NCBI RefSeq assembly: GCF_900116665.1
Contig: NZ_FPBK01000005.1
Span: 1 to 64,000 of the forward strand
Direction: 5' to 3'
DNA length: 64,000 nucleotides
From: Pustulibacterium marinum
GTDB taxonomy: Bacteria; Bacteroidota; Bacteroidia; Flavobacteriales; Flavobacteriaceae
Both the position numbers and the translations under genes were made by a program. Each line of letters begins with the position of its first letter. Within the stretch, counting starts at the first letter, position 1. The notes beneath the pieces were generated by a model that did not search any database, had not been told where the DNA came from, and saw only the letters and a program-made list of their open reading frames with translations. Positions 1-7,430 of this stretch are shown here, in pieces.

Positions 1-466
1 CTCCTACATTGGGAGTAACCGAATTGATGTTTTGTGCAAAGAATGGATCGTTTGGATCTATCAAATCTAAATTCACCAAGCCGATATCATGGAAAGTAGC
101 CCCGGCTTTTAAACCTAAAGATAGGGTATGGCCTTTGCCAAGGTTTAACTTGTATGCAAAATCTGCATACAAGTTTTGTTCTTTTACAGGCCCTATCTTA
201 TCTGAAATTGCAGATAATCCTAAACCTACTTTTTCGCCAACTGCGGTGTTCGCAAAAAAGGTAAAGGTCTCTGGCGCTCCGTCTAAACCTCTCCATTGTT
301 GACGAAACAACAATCCTCCGGAGATGTTCTCGCGTGTTCCCGCATACGCAGGGTTTACTACGCTCATGTTGTACATGTACTGCGTGTATTGTGGGTCTTG
401 TTGGGCGAAAGCATCGGCTCCTACCAATAGTACCAACAATAACAATAAATATGATGTCTTTTTCAT
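1..466 (-). CDS. PorP/SprF-like type IX secretion membrane protein (C-terminus outside window)
   Basis: Partial gene: its first 155 codons are here and it runs off the left edge. The protein begins with a signal peptide (MKKTSYLLLLLVLLVGADAF), then AQQDPQYTQYMYN and NPAYAGT. These early motifs are typical of the PorP/SprF outer-membrane family that works with type IX secretion and gliding motility. It lies 22 bp after a secreted protein with a type B sorting domain, on the same strand. That pairing is common in flavobacteria, and the PorP-like partner is thought to hold the secreted protein at the cell surface. The start is the only ATG before the signal peptide. The family call is firm; the link to its neighbour is inferred from context. 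Confidence 0.85.
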   Translation of the reverse strand, partial: MKKTSYLLLLLVLLVGADAFAQQDPQYTQYMYNMSVVNPAYAGTRENISGGLLFRQQWRGLDGAPETFTFFANTAVGEKVGLGLSAISDKIGPVKEQNLYADFAYKLNLGKGHTLSLGLKAGATFHDIGLVNLDLIDPNDPFFAQNINSVTPNVG

Positions 467-488
467 GTATAGATAATCTTATGCGTTA

Positions 489-3400
489 TTAATAATTGAT
501 ATATACCCAACCAGTCTTAGTATCTTTTCCATCACTGAAATACAATACATAGAAATAAGTACCTACAGGCAAAATCTCTCCTTCATCTGTTTGCCCGTGC
601 CACTGATCTGTATAATTAGTTTGAGTATACACTTTTTTACCAAGTCTGTTGAAAATTTCAAGCTTACTAACATTTAAACCAGTTAAATCAAAGTCTTGGT
701 TGTATTGATCTCCTTGTGGAGAAATACCTTGAGGAATTGCACAATATGTACTCTCAACACTTAAAGATGACTCATAAGAACATCCATTCGCAGAAGTTAC
801 AACAACTGTATAATCTCCTTCATAAATAGCCTGAACTTCTTGGGTATCTCCAGTAAATCCATTTGGACCACTCCAATCGTATGTTACTCCAGTTAAGTCT
901 TCATTTTCATTTAAAGGAGTTGCAGTTAACATATAAGCTACACCGCTACATCCACCAACAATTGCCATTTCAACCGGAGGGAAAATAGTAACATCAACGC
1001 TATACTCAGTATCACAAGTAGTAGCTACTCCTCCAGTATCTACAGTATATGTTACTGTATAAGTTCCCGGAGTACTTTCACCTGTGTTGATTTCACCAGT
1101 AGTTGCATCTAACACTAAACCTTCCGTAGAGGTAAATGTACCTCCCATTGTAAATCCATCTGCTAATGTTGGAACAAAATCTTCACCATCGTAACAAACT
1201 TCAGTAGCATCGTAATTAAATTCAACTACATAAATATCATAAACAATTTCTAGAGTAGAAGAACAATAAGTACCATTCCACTCATAGTAGTACGTACCTG
1301 GCAACGTGAATCCTGAAATTGTAGTTGAATTTGAATCAGGGTCTGCAATTACAGTTTCACTTGGGTTTCCATCAACAACTGACCAAGAACCTCCACCAGC
1401 TGCAGTAATAGCTACATCTATATCATCACAATCAATAGTCATTGGATTATCTACAGTAATACTGTTGTCTGCTATAAAGCTAACAGCATCCAAGAAGTTA
1501 CCAACACTATTATCGTTTGTTACAGTTGAAACTGCCTCAAAAATAAATCGTGTTACAGGTTGATCATCTGGTGTTGTAAACGTACCAGTATTCACTACCC
1601 AGGAAGTATTGTCTGCTGAAAAAGTACCCACAACGGTATAATCAGCTAAATCATCATCTGGTGATCCAGATAATATTCTACATACATCTAAACCTCCAGA
1701 TCTTCTTGCTCTGTGTGCAAAGCTATAGGTAAATGTAGTTGCTGCCGGCGTTTCATAATCTTGGTAAACTCCACCTTCAAGGTTAGCATTCAACTCTATA
1801 AACTGATCACCTGAATAACCAGGTACGTCTTCAAAGTTTGGAGTTGGCCATACTTCAATTTGACCATCTGCTGCTGTTGTTCTCCAACCTTGAATCATGT
1901 TTTCATCTAATACAGGTGGATAAACCCCAGAAATATCCGGAACTTCAAAATCACTATTAATTGTTCTAATAGAACAAGCAAAACTATCTTGGTTGGCAGG
2001 TAATTCTGGAGTATTAATACATAGATCAAACCCTGTATTATTTACTGCTGTTGTATTATCTATAATTCTTAAAAGATAGGTACTTCCAGGCTCTAAATCA
2101 GTTGCCAAAATATTGTTTACTGAAGTACAATAAATCATTGTAAGATCTCCACAAGTACCATCATATAAGGTAAGTACTACATCATCATAAACAGTTGTAG
2201 TAGCTAATGGCGTTGGATTAATCATTTCAATTTCATGAGTTGTTCCAAGCGCAACAAACGAATACCAAATATCTCCACTATTGTTATCTGCACACTCACT
2301 AGTTTCTCCTGAAACTGTAGCTCCCTCAAATGAAACTGTAGTCACCTGAGTACAATCTTCTGTAGCATTTACAGGAACTTCAATTGGGTTATTACACTCA
2401 TCATTTGAAATTGGAGTTTCAAAAGTTGCAGATAAAGACCAAAAACTTTGATCGTCTTCTTCACAATATGCTCTCACATAAACCACATAATCTGTCAAAC
2501 CATCAAGATCATCAAAAGTATATGTTGGATTGTCTGAAACCGTAATCCATGAAGTTGGTTCTCCAGCTCCCGATTCCATAATTGCTACTTCCCAAGTAGT
2601 TTCTTCGGCACCAGCTTCCCAAGTTGCAGTTGCAGCATCATAAACCACATCTGAAACTACAATGTTTACCGGCTGCGGACAAGAAACTTCCGTCATAAAC
2701 TCATAAGGCCCAGACCAAAAACTTTCATCTCCTGCTCCACAAAGAGCTTTCACATAATATTCATATTCTGTATAAGAATCTAATTCTTCTATCAAATACG
2801 GATCATTATCTTCTGTAACAACACCTTCCGCATCTTCAGCAGGAAAATCGGAACCTGCAGGAAGAACAATTACTTCCCATTGCGTAGCTGAGCCAGCTTC
2901 TGTCCAGCTAAGTTCTGCAGTATAAGCAGTAATTTCATCAGCTGAAAGATCTGTTGGTTGTGGACAAGAAAGCACAGAACAAACTGAATATCCTGTATAT
3001 ATTGTAGTTCCAACCAAACTAGTACTATAGGTAGGAACAGATAAAATCTGCTCTCCAGTATAATTACTTACTATATTAAAACTAACTTCATAACTCCAAG
3101 AACCTCCAGTCCAATAAATTGAAAACGGAACCCCATCACACAAAGTAACTTCTTGGATCCCTGCCTCTTCACCTACTGGAAGTGTAACATCAGCTACAGT
3201 AACACCATTTTGAATCACATTTAAAGTATTGCCGTTCCAGCCATCTCCATAGGAATCTGACAAATAAAATGTATATGTACACTGCTCATCAACAGGACAC
3301 ATTTCTGTATCAAAAGAATAAGGACCAGTCCATGAACTTGTAGTATCTGTACCACAAGCACTTCTTACCCAAAAGTAATACGACGTCGTTGCTGAAAGAC

Positions 3401-4268
3401 CATCGATAACTACCGAAGTATCAGTAGTTGTTCCACTAACTGTTGTTGTATCGTCTGGATCTACATTTGATGTTGAATAGTAATATTCATACGATGATGG
3501 AGTAACTGAAGGAGCGTCCCAAGATAAAGTTGCGCTTTCTGTACCCACATTTGACGAAGCTATATTTGTAGGAGCAGGACATTCTGGTAAAATTTGAGCT
3601 GAAGCTGCAAATACATTAAAAACGCTTGTACCTGCAGAAGTTTTTGTAAACTCTACACCACTTACAAGCTTCGTTTGATTTTCTGTAGCTAGCGCTACGC
3701 TTAATTGATAAATTCTTGGATTTGTAGAATTAAGCTCTATATTATCATCATTTCTTCTAACTCTTCCTAACCCTTGTAAAACAGGAGAACCTCCATTATA
3801 CCAATCGGCAACAGATAAGCCTGTAAAGGTTTGAGAAGTTCCATCTGTAAATAGAACTTCTGCTGAAACTGTAGAAGCTCCACTACCTGAAGTAACCAAA
3901 AAGTAAAGATTGGTTGCATTCACCTGATTTGAAAACGACAATGTCCCAGATGAATTACTGGTTTGAATTCTCAATGAGTTATTCTCACTAAAATCACCGA
4001 ACTCAAAATCTACATCTCCATTGGAAACCAGTCCATCTGCAGGAATTGCGGTAGCAGCCGCAGCACCATCTGATGGGGAAACATAGTCTGTAGACATATA
4101 TGCCCAGTTGGCATCGTCTACCCCGGTTGTTGTAACTGTTGAAGCACTTGCCGAACCGTTGGCTATAACATCTTCGTTATACCCAGAAGAAACCGACAAT
4201 ACTTCGTACTCCTGCGAATGCAGTAAACTCACCGCAAGAAGACTGAATAAAAGTAATAACTTTTTCAT
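489..4268 (-). CDS. large secreted multidomain protein with T9SS type B sorting domain
   Basis: A 1259-residue surface or secreted protein. Residues 1-18 form a signal peptide. Fibronectin type III-like domains lie near 230-322, 435-530 and 530-620. A segment with SDSYGDGWNGNTLNV sits near 335-350. A PPC-like domain that begins NDECNNPIEV follows at about 622-755, then PKD-like or Ig-like repeats to about 1170. The last 85 residues (from IPQGISPQGD, with LEIFNRLGKKVY and LPVGTYFYVLYF) match the gliding-motility C-terminal domain that directs type IX export and attachment. The next gene downstream is PorP/SprF-like. The ligand or substrate cannot be told from sequence; adhesion is a reasonable guess. 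A candidate -7 element lies upstream at 4497-4504. Confidence 0.88.
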   Translation of the reverse strand: MKKLLLLFSLLAVSLLHSQEYEVLSVSSGYNEDVIANGSASASTVTTTGVDDANWAYMSTDYVSPSDGAAAATAIPADGLVSNGDVDFEFGDFSENNSLRIQTSNSSGTLSFSNQVNATNLYFLVTSGSGASTVSAEVLFTDGTSQTFTGLSVADWYNGGSPVLQGLGRVRRNDDNIELNSTNPRIYQLSVALATENQTKLVSGVEFTKTSAGTSVFNVFAASAQILPECPAPTNIASSNVGTESATLSWDAPSVTPSSYEYYYSTSNVDPDDTTTVSGTTTDTSVVIDGLSATTSYYFWVRSACGTDTTSSWTGPYSFDTEMCPVDEQCTYTFYLSDSYGDGWNGNTLNVIQNGVTVADVTLPVGEEAGIQEVTLCDGVPFSIYWTGGSWSYEVSFNIVSNYTGEQILSVPTYSTSLVGTTIYTGYSVCSVLSCPQPTDLSADEITAYTAELSWTEAGSATQWEVIVLPAGSDFPAEDAEGVVTEDNDPYLIEELDSYTEYEYYVKALCGAGDESFWSGPYEFMTEVSCPQPVNIVVSDVVYDAATATWEAGAEETTWEVAIMESGAGEPTSWITVSDNPTYTFDDLDGLTDYVVYVRAYCEEDDQSFWSLSATFETPISNDECNNPIEVPVNATEDCTQVTTVSFEGATVSGETSECADNNSGDIWYSFVALGTTHEIEMINPTPLATTTVYDDVVLTLYDGTCGDLTMIYCTSVNNILATDLEPGSTYLLRIIDNTTAVNNTGFDLCINTPELPANQDSFACSIRTINSDFEVPDISGVYPPVLDENMIQGWRTTAADGQIEVWPTPNFEDVPGYSGDQFIELNANLEGGVYQDYETPAATTFTYSFAHRARRSGGLDVCRILSGSPDDDLADYTVVGTFSADNTSWVVNTGTFTTPDDQPVTRFIFEAVSTVTNDNSVGNFLDAVSFIADNSITVDNPMTIDCDDIDVAITAAGGGSWSVVDGNPSETVIADPDSNSTTISGFTLPGTYYYEWNGTYCSSTLEIVYDIYVVEFNYDATEVCYDGEDFVPTLADGFTMGGTFTSTEGLVLDATTGEINTGESTPGTYTVTYTVDTGGVATTCDTEYSVDVTIFPPVEMAIVGGCSGVAYMLTATPLNENEDLTGVTYDWSGPNGFTGDTQEVQAIYEGDYTVVVTSANGCSYESSLSVESTYCAIPQGISPQGDQYNQDFDLTGLNVSKLEIFNRLGKKVYTQTNYTDQWHGQTDEGEILPVGTYFYVLYFSDGKDTKTGWVYINY

Positions 4269-4585
4269 GTAAAATTAATTATTGAATGTTGGAATAGAAT
4301 GGTTATAAATAAAACAAAAGCAACCAAGAATACTCATGATTACTTTGTATTAAACTTTATATAACATATTGAAATACTGATGAAAAAAGCATACAGTATA
4401 TGGTTCAAGAATGGTGTATTCGTTTTTCATAGGCGATATTGGTTGGTGTCAATTTTTATTATTTGCTTGAATCCTTAATAGGAATAAAACGCAACAAAGG
4501 TAAAAAATTAAAGTATTTTTAAGGCATTCTTCATTAATAAATACCACTGTTTGTTATAATTATCACTAATTATACATTTTAAAAC
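4269..4585. other. intergenic region upstream of the secreted-protein operon
   Basis: This 317-bp AT-rich stretch has no credible ORF. On the minus strand a perfect Bacteroidota-type -7 element (TACCTTTG, complement of 4497-4504) could start the secreted-protein operon with a leader of about 225 nt. I see no clear -33 TTG partner at the right distance, so this is only a candidate promoter. No strong terminator was found after the M90 peptidase gene. Confidence 0.4.
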
Positions 4586-5425
4586 CTATTTTAACTTAAA
4601 CTCTCTAAAAACCGAGAAATTAAGCATCTCTGTAATTACCTCATACAATTGCGGTAATGTATACTTAAATTCTGTTGGCTGCTCTATTAATGTTTCCATA
4701 CACACGGCGAAGAACTCCATGGCATTTGTAAAAGCGTAAGATCTAAGAAACCCGGAGTCATATATTAATTGCATGTGTTGACCATCTTCCAAAATCAATC
4801 TTAGATCTTCCAGTCCCTCATTAAAAATGTCAGCGCTAGTATCACTTCCTCCAAAGTTAGAAGCAAACAAAGCGTGAGCAAACTCATGAATTCCTAGATT
4901 TACTCCATCTTTATCATCATCAAAACCTTCTAAGAAATGCTTCCATGAAAGCACTAGGGTTTTATGCATAGGATTAAACTCTCCTTTATGATAATTTTGA
5001 TTGAGTGTAGAATAATAAACGTCAGGAAAAATAAGAATCGTATTTATAGAAGGTAAGTCGAAATAACGCATTCCAAAGGTTAGCAAAACTGCACAAGAAG
5101 AAGTGAGTACTTTAACTTCATCGGTAATATGAAAACCTTCTCTTCCGGCAAATTCATGATATTCTATAAATTTTCTAACGCGATGATCAAAAACGGCTTG
5201 TTTGGTTTTTGACAGGTGATTATAGAGTGGGAAATGTGAAGTAATATATCCTCGTTGCTGTCGGTTCAATTTTTTCAATCCGAATGGAATATTCACGAAC
5301 AGCGGGCGCCTGAAAAAATAATAGGCTATAAAATCTAAAAACTTATAAAAGAAGATGCTAAAAATGAGTAGCGCAAAAAGACCTACTGATATAAATGTTG
5401 TATTGCTTATTTGTTCTTCTCCCAT
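4586..5425 (-). CDS. MtfA-like (M90 family) zinc metallopeptidase, membrane-anchored
   Basis: A 279-residue protein with one N-terminal membrane segment (about residues 10-35). The metallopeptidase motif HEFAHA lies near residue 181, followed by a distal glutamate in NEGLEDL. The stretches ITDEVKVL, TILIFPD and VLSWKHFLEG fit the MtfA/M90 peptidase family. In E. coli, MtfA binds the regulator Mlc; here the substrate is unknown. It is host DNA just outside the prophage. Its ATG follows directly on the T-tract of a hairpin that is probably the old tRNA-Arg terminator. In the uninserted chromosome it would have stood just downstream of that tRNA. In the lysogen its upstream neighbour on the same strand is the prophage repressor gene. 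Confidence 0.8.
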   Translation of the reverse strand: MGEEQISNTTFISVGLFALLIFSIFFYKFLDFIAYYFFRRPLFVNIPFGLKKLNRQQRGYITSHFPLYNHLSKTKQAVFDHRVRKFIEYHEFAGREGFHITDEVKVLTSSCAVLLTFGMRYFDLPSINTILIFPDVYYSTLNQNYHKGEFNPMHKTLVLSWKHFLEGFDDDKDGVNLGIHEFAHALFASNFGGSDTSADIFNEGLEDLRLILEDGQHMQLIYDSGFLRSYAFTNAMEFFAVCMETLIEQPTEFKYTLPQLYEVITEMLNFSVFREFKLK

Positions 5426-5451
5426 AAAAAAGCCTGAAAAATTTCAGGCTA
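5426..5451 (-). terminator. hairpin terminator of tRNA-Arg, displaced by the prophage
   Basis: The arms AGCCTGAAA (5431-5439) and TTTCAGGCT (5442-5450) form a 9-bp stem, followed on the minus strand by a T-tract at 5426-5430. It lies just outside the left core repeat. In the uninserted chromosome it would follow the tRNA-Arg 3' end by about 14 bp. It is now about 47 kb from the tRNA. Confidence 0.7.
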
Positions 5452-5464
5452 TTGTTTTTTTATT

Positions 5465-5477
5465 GTGACCCCGGAGG
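5465..5477. repeat. attL core repeat
   Basis: GTGACCCCGGAGG is identical to 52389-52401, the 3' end of tRNA-Arg. Similarity continues imperfectly for about 12 bp on the phage side (ATTGGAAA against ATTCGAAC). This is expected if attP carried an imperfect tRNA copy and crossover happened inside the 13-bp core. Confidence 0.85.
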
Positions 5478-5504
5478 AATTGGAAACACACCTGAATGAC
5501 AGTT

Positions 5505-5517
5505 GTTTAACTTATAA
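5505..5517 (-). repeat. candidate integrase arm site, left end
   Basis: GTTTAACTTATAA is the exact reverse complement of 52317-52329. In the circular phage the two copies would face each other across the att core, which is how arm-type binding sites of tyrosine integrases are often arranged. Confidence 0.6.
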
Positions 5518-5520
5518 TTG

Positions 5521-5536
5521 TGTCACATTTGTGACA
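5521..5536. repeat. perfect palindrome at the 3' end of the repressor gene
   Basis: TGTCACATTTGTGACA has 6-bp arms around ATTT and overlaps the last codons and stop of the repressor-like gene. No T-tract follows, so it is not a good terminator. It could be an integrase or accessory-factor site beside attL, or an RNA hairpin. Confidence 0.4.
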
Positions 5537-5852
5537 ATTGCCTTTTTAACTCGTACAATTCCATAATAATAGAATCTACTTTCATTGCTAAAGCGGCAGG
5601 GTTTATGGGTGAATCATTATTAGAATATTCTTCAGCTATAGTTTTTGAAGCTTCGTAGTTCAGATACATTGAGTAAAGGTCCGGGTAGTGTAATTTGATT
5701 TTATCAATAAAAGCTTGTGGCAATTTATCAGAAGACATGTATCTAGAGAAAACTCCCTGTGTAACTCCGAACTTATTGGCTACATCTTTATTTTTCAATC
5801 CTTTATCATCAAAGAATTCTTTTGCTATACGTTTAAAATTTTCCTTACTCAT
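5523..5852 (-). CDS. HTH (Cro/CI-type) repressor-like protein
   Basis: A 109-residue protein. Residues 17-46 (KGLKNKDVANKFGVTQGVFS and after) form a helix-turn-helix of the XRE/Cro-CI type. The C-terminal half is helical and may dimerise. It is divergent from the phage early genes, and the intervening DNA holds a perfect 18-bp palindrome over the rightward promoter. Position and fold make it the likely prophage repressor. There is no peptidase (LexA-like) domain, so induction would not occur by RecA-stimulated self-cleavage. The repressor role is inferred from layout. Confidence 0.7.
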   Translation of the reverse strand: MSKENFKRIAKEFFDDKGLKNKDVANKFGVTQGVFSRYMSSDKLPQAFIDKIKLHYPDLYSMYLNYEASKTIAEEYSNNDSPINPAALAMKVDSIIMELYELKRQLSQM

Positions 5853-5903
5853 TATTTAGAACTATTTTAAATTGTTATTTAAAACAAATTCTTGTCGCAA
5901 CTT

Positions 5904-5935
5904 TTGTTGTTATTAGCAATTAATTGCTAAATTTG
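5904..5935 (+). promoter_or_regulatory. rightward early promoter with palindromic operator
   Basis: A TTG at 5904-5906 and TAAATTTG at 5928-5935, 21 bp apart, match the Bacteroidota -33/-7 pattern. The perfect 18-bp palindrome TTAGCAATTAATTGCTAA (5913-5930) fills the spacer and overlaps the -7. A dimer bound there would block the promoter. The same palindrome recurs at 14793-14808. Confidence 0.7.
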
Positions 5936-5955
5936 ACAAAGAAAAACAAATAACA

Positions 5956-6237
5956 ATGACGAAGATACAAAGAAAAACAAAGCAAAAAATTATGCATTCG
6001 CATAACCACTTATCCAATTGTGATATTGATAAGGCATTTGCTTTTATCGACTTGTATTTGCCTGAGAAGTACGTTAATCTGGTTTCCGAGAAGGTGTCAG
6101 CCACATCCAACGTTATTAGAAATGTTCGAAATAGAAATACAAAATATCCCTCAAACCATACCCTTATTATTAAAGCGCTAGTCGAAGTAGCGAAGGAAAA
6201 CAAAGAATCAATAGAGTTTATAAAAGAACTCACTTAA
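5956..6237 (+). CDS. small early protein, possible Cro-like DNA-binding protein
   Basis: A 93-residue basic protein and the first gene right of the immunity operator. The middle (LVSEKVSATSNVIRNVRNRN) could form a helix-turn-helix, but I do not recognise the family. Divergent from the repressor-like gene and first in the early transcript, it occupies the position of a Cro-type protein. That role is inferred from position only. Confidence 0.55.
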   Translation: MTKIQRKTKQKIMHSHNHLSNCDIDKAFAFIDLYLPEKYVNLVSEKVSATSNVIRNVRNRNTKYPSNHTLIIKALVEVAKENKESIEFIKELT

Positions 6238-6252
6238 ATCATTAAAAACGTT

Positions 6253-6837
6253 ATGACTAAGAATTTGTTACCAGGTATGTTGTCGGATTCAGGTTTAGAA
6301 TTTTTTGTTCTAGATGAAACGAATATTTATGACACAGAAGTTATGTGTATACATAATGGATCTATAACTGACTTTTCAGGCTCCCCCTATTATGTTATCG
6401 ATTTGGTTAGAAATGAAATTGATAACGATCCCCCAACCGCAAAAGCTCTTCTTCAGATGCATCCGAACCCTGCATCAGAAGAAAAGCGATTAAAGCAACT
6501 TATCGTATGCAGATATGGAGGTTTAGATTATAAACCAGATGTTATTGAAGGAAGGTTGCAAGATGGTGAATATTGGCCATGTCCCCTACATGGTCAATGT
6601 AACCATGAAGGTGTGTTATGTAAGCTACCCACTTCTAGAAATGGAGAAAGATTGAAAGCTGAAGAAATACAGCTTATGAAACTCTTATCAACTGATAAGA
6701 CGAATGAAGTTATTGCAAATGAAATGGATGTAAAGTTGGGTAGCTTCCATCTTCTAAAGAAAAAATTGTACAAAAAATTAAAAATTCAAACAAAGCAGGA
6801 GCTTGCTCTGTTTGCCAAAGAAATAAACATCTTATAG
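6253..6837 (+). CDS. LuxR-type HTH transcriptional regulator
   Basis: A 194-residue protein. The C-terminal 60 residues (LKAEEIQLMKLLSTDKTNEV then IANEMDVKLGSFHLLKKKLY) form a GerE/LuxR-type helix-turn-helix. A central stretch with CPLHGQC and a further C (plus an earlier C) looks like a metal-binding knot. It follows the small early protein by 15 bp, in the same transcript. It is the only obvious positive-type regulator in the prophage, so it is the best candidate to bind the CATGTAACA boxes upstream of later transcription units. That link is a guess. A terminator-like hairpin follows at 6875-6897. Confidence 0.7.
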   Translation: MTKNLLPGMLSDSGLEFFVLDETNIYDTEVMCIHNGSITDFSGSPYYVIDLVRNEIDNDPPTAKALLQMHPNPASEEKRLKQLIVCRYGGLDYKPDVIEGRLQDGEYWPCPLHGQCNHEGVLCKLPTSRNGERLKAEEIQLMKLLSTDKTNEVIANEMDVKLGSFHLLKKKLYKKLKIQTKQELALFAKEINIL

Positions 6838-6855
6838 TTGTTTTTTTTATGTAGC

Positions 6856-6873
6856 ATTTGGTAGTGCTTAATG
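6856..6873 (+). repeat. 18-bp repeat shared with the integrase-tRNA gap
   Basis: ATTTGGTAGTGCTTAATG is identical to 52359-52376. The flanks also resemble each other (TTTATGT precedes both, with a 3-bp gap difference). It lies between the LuxR-type gene and a terminator-like hairpin. Its role is unknown. Confidence 0.7.
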
Positions 6874-6874
6874 G

Positions 6875-6897
6875 AGGCCCGTCTTAGGGCGGGCTTT
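6875..6897 (+). terminator. hairpin after the regulator gene
   Basis: GCCCG (6877-6881) pairs with CGGGC (6890-6894), extended by one wobble pair and followed by TTT. It would end the early regulator transcript or reduce read-through into the replication genes. The T-tract is short, so efficiency may be partial. Confidence 0.5.
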
Positions 6898-6924
6898 AAA
6901 TTGAAATCATTAAAAATTAAATAT

Positions 6925-7227
6925 ATGAACAACGCAAAAGTAATTATGGATTTTAATCCAGATCAGATGAGAGCAGCTGCTGGAAAAATTAAAAAAGAAG
7001 AAGTGACTTTGTTAAGTGATATTCTTAAAAGCGTATTCAAATTAGAAAACATTAAGGTCGTAAACTGTTTTCAACCAAGAAAAATAAAGTTTGTTCAGGT
7101 AACTACTCAAGCTTTAATAACATCTGATCAAATAAAAGATTTAGAGCTTCATCTTATAGCGAATCAATTAGATGTAAGATATGGCTTCAAGAGATCTGGA
7201 GTGGGAATTACTGTTTTCTTCTTTTAA
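6925..7227 (+). CDS. hypothetical early protein, 100 aa
   Basis: Not recognised. The chosen start is the ATG at 6925 (MNNAKVIMDF). An upstream in-frame ATG at 6871 would put a terminator-like hairpin inside the coding sequence. The protein is soluble, ends in a hydrophobic FFF run, and overlaps no other real gene. It heads the replication block and abuts the next small gene. Confidence 0.6.
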   Translation: MNNAKVIMDFNPDQMRAAAGKIKKEEVTLLSDILKSVFKLENIKVVNCFQPRKIKFVQVTTQALITSDQIKDLELHLIANQLDVRYGFKRSGVGITVFFF

Positions 7228-7228
7228 A

Positions 7229-7429
7229 ATGAATTGTGAACTAAAAAGCATAAAGAGTAAACTTAATTTAGTTAGGGCTCAGCGATTGCAAATAGCTGAG
7301 AGTTGTTGGTTAGTTGAAGCAGAGAGGCATAAGAAGGATGCCTCTCTAGCTAACCAAGAAGAAGCTCTTATTGCTAGACTTCAGGAATTAAATATTGATA
7401 CTGAAGTAGAAATAACCAAAATTGACTAA
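7229..7429 (+). CDS. hypothetical early protein, 66 aa, helical
   Basis: Begins 1 bp after the preceding stop (ATG at 7229, MNCELKSIKSK). It is Lys-, Glu- and Ala-rich and predicted helical, probably a coiled coil. It ends 1 bp before the primase start codon, so it is likely translated together with the primase. No family recognised. Confidence 0.6.
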   Translation: MNCELKSIKSKLNLVRAQRLQIAESCWLVEAERHKKDASLANQEEALIARLQELNIDTEVEITKID

Positions 7430-7430
7430 T

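Noticed and set aside
9-302. Plus-strand open frame of 97 codons at the left edge
   Set aside because: It is the shadow of the PorP/SprF-like gene on the minus strand, whose signal peptide and family motifs are clear.
6871-6924. N-terminal extension of the 100-residue early protein from an ATG at 6871
   Set aside because: These codons would be read through a GC-rich terminator-like hairpin and part of the 18-bp repeat; the ATG at 6925 starts an ordinary protein sequence.
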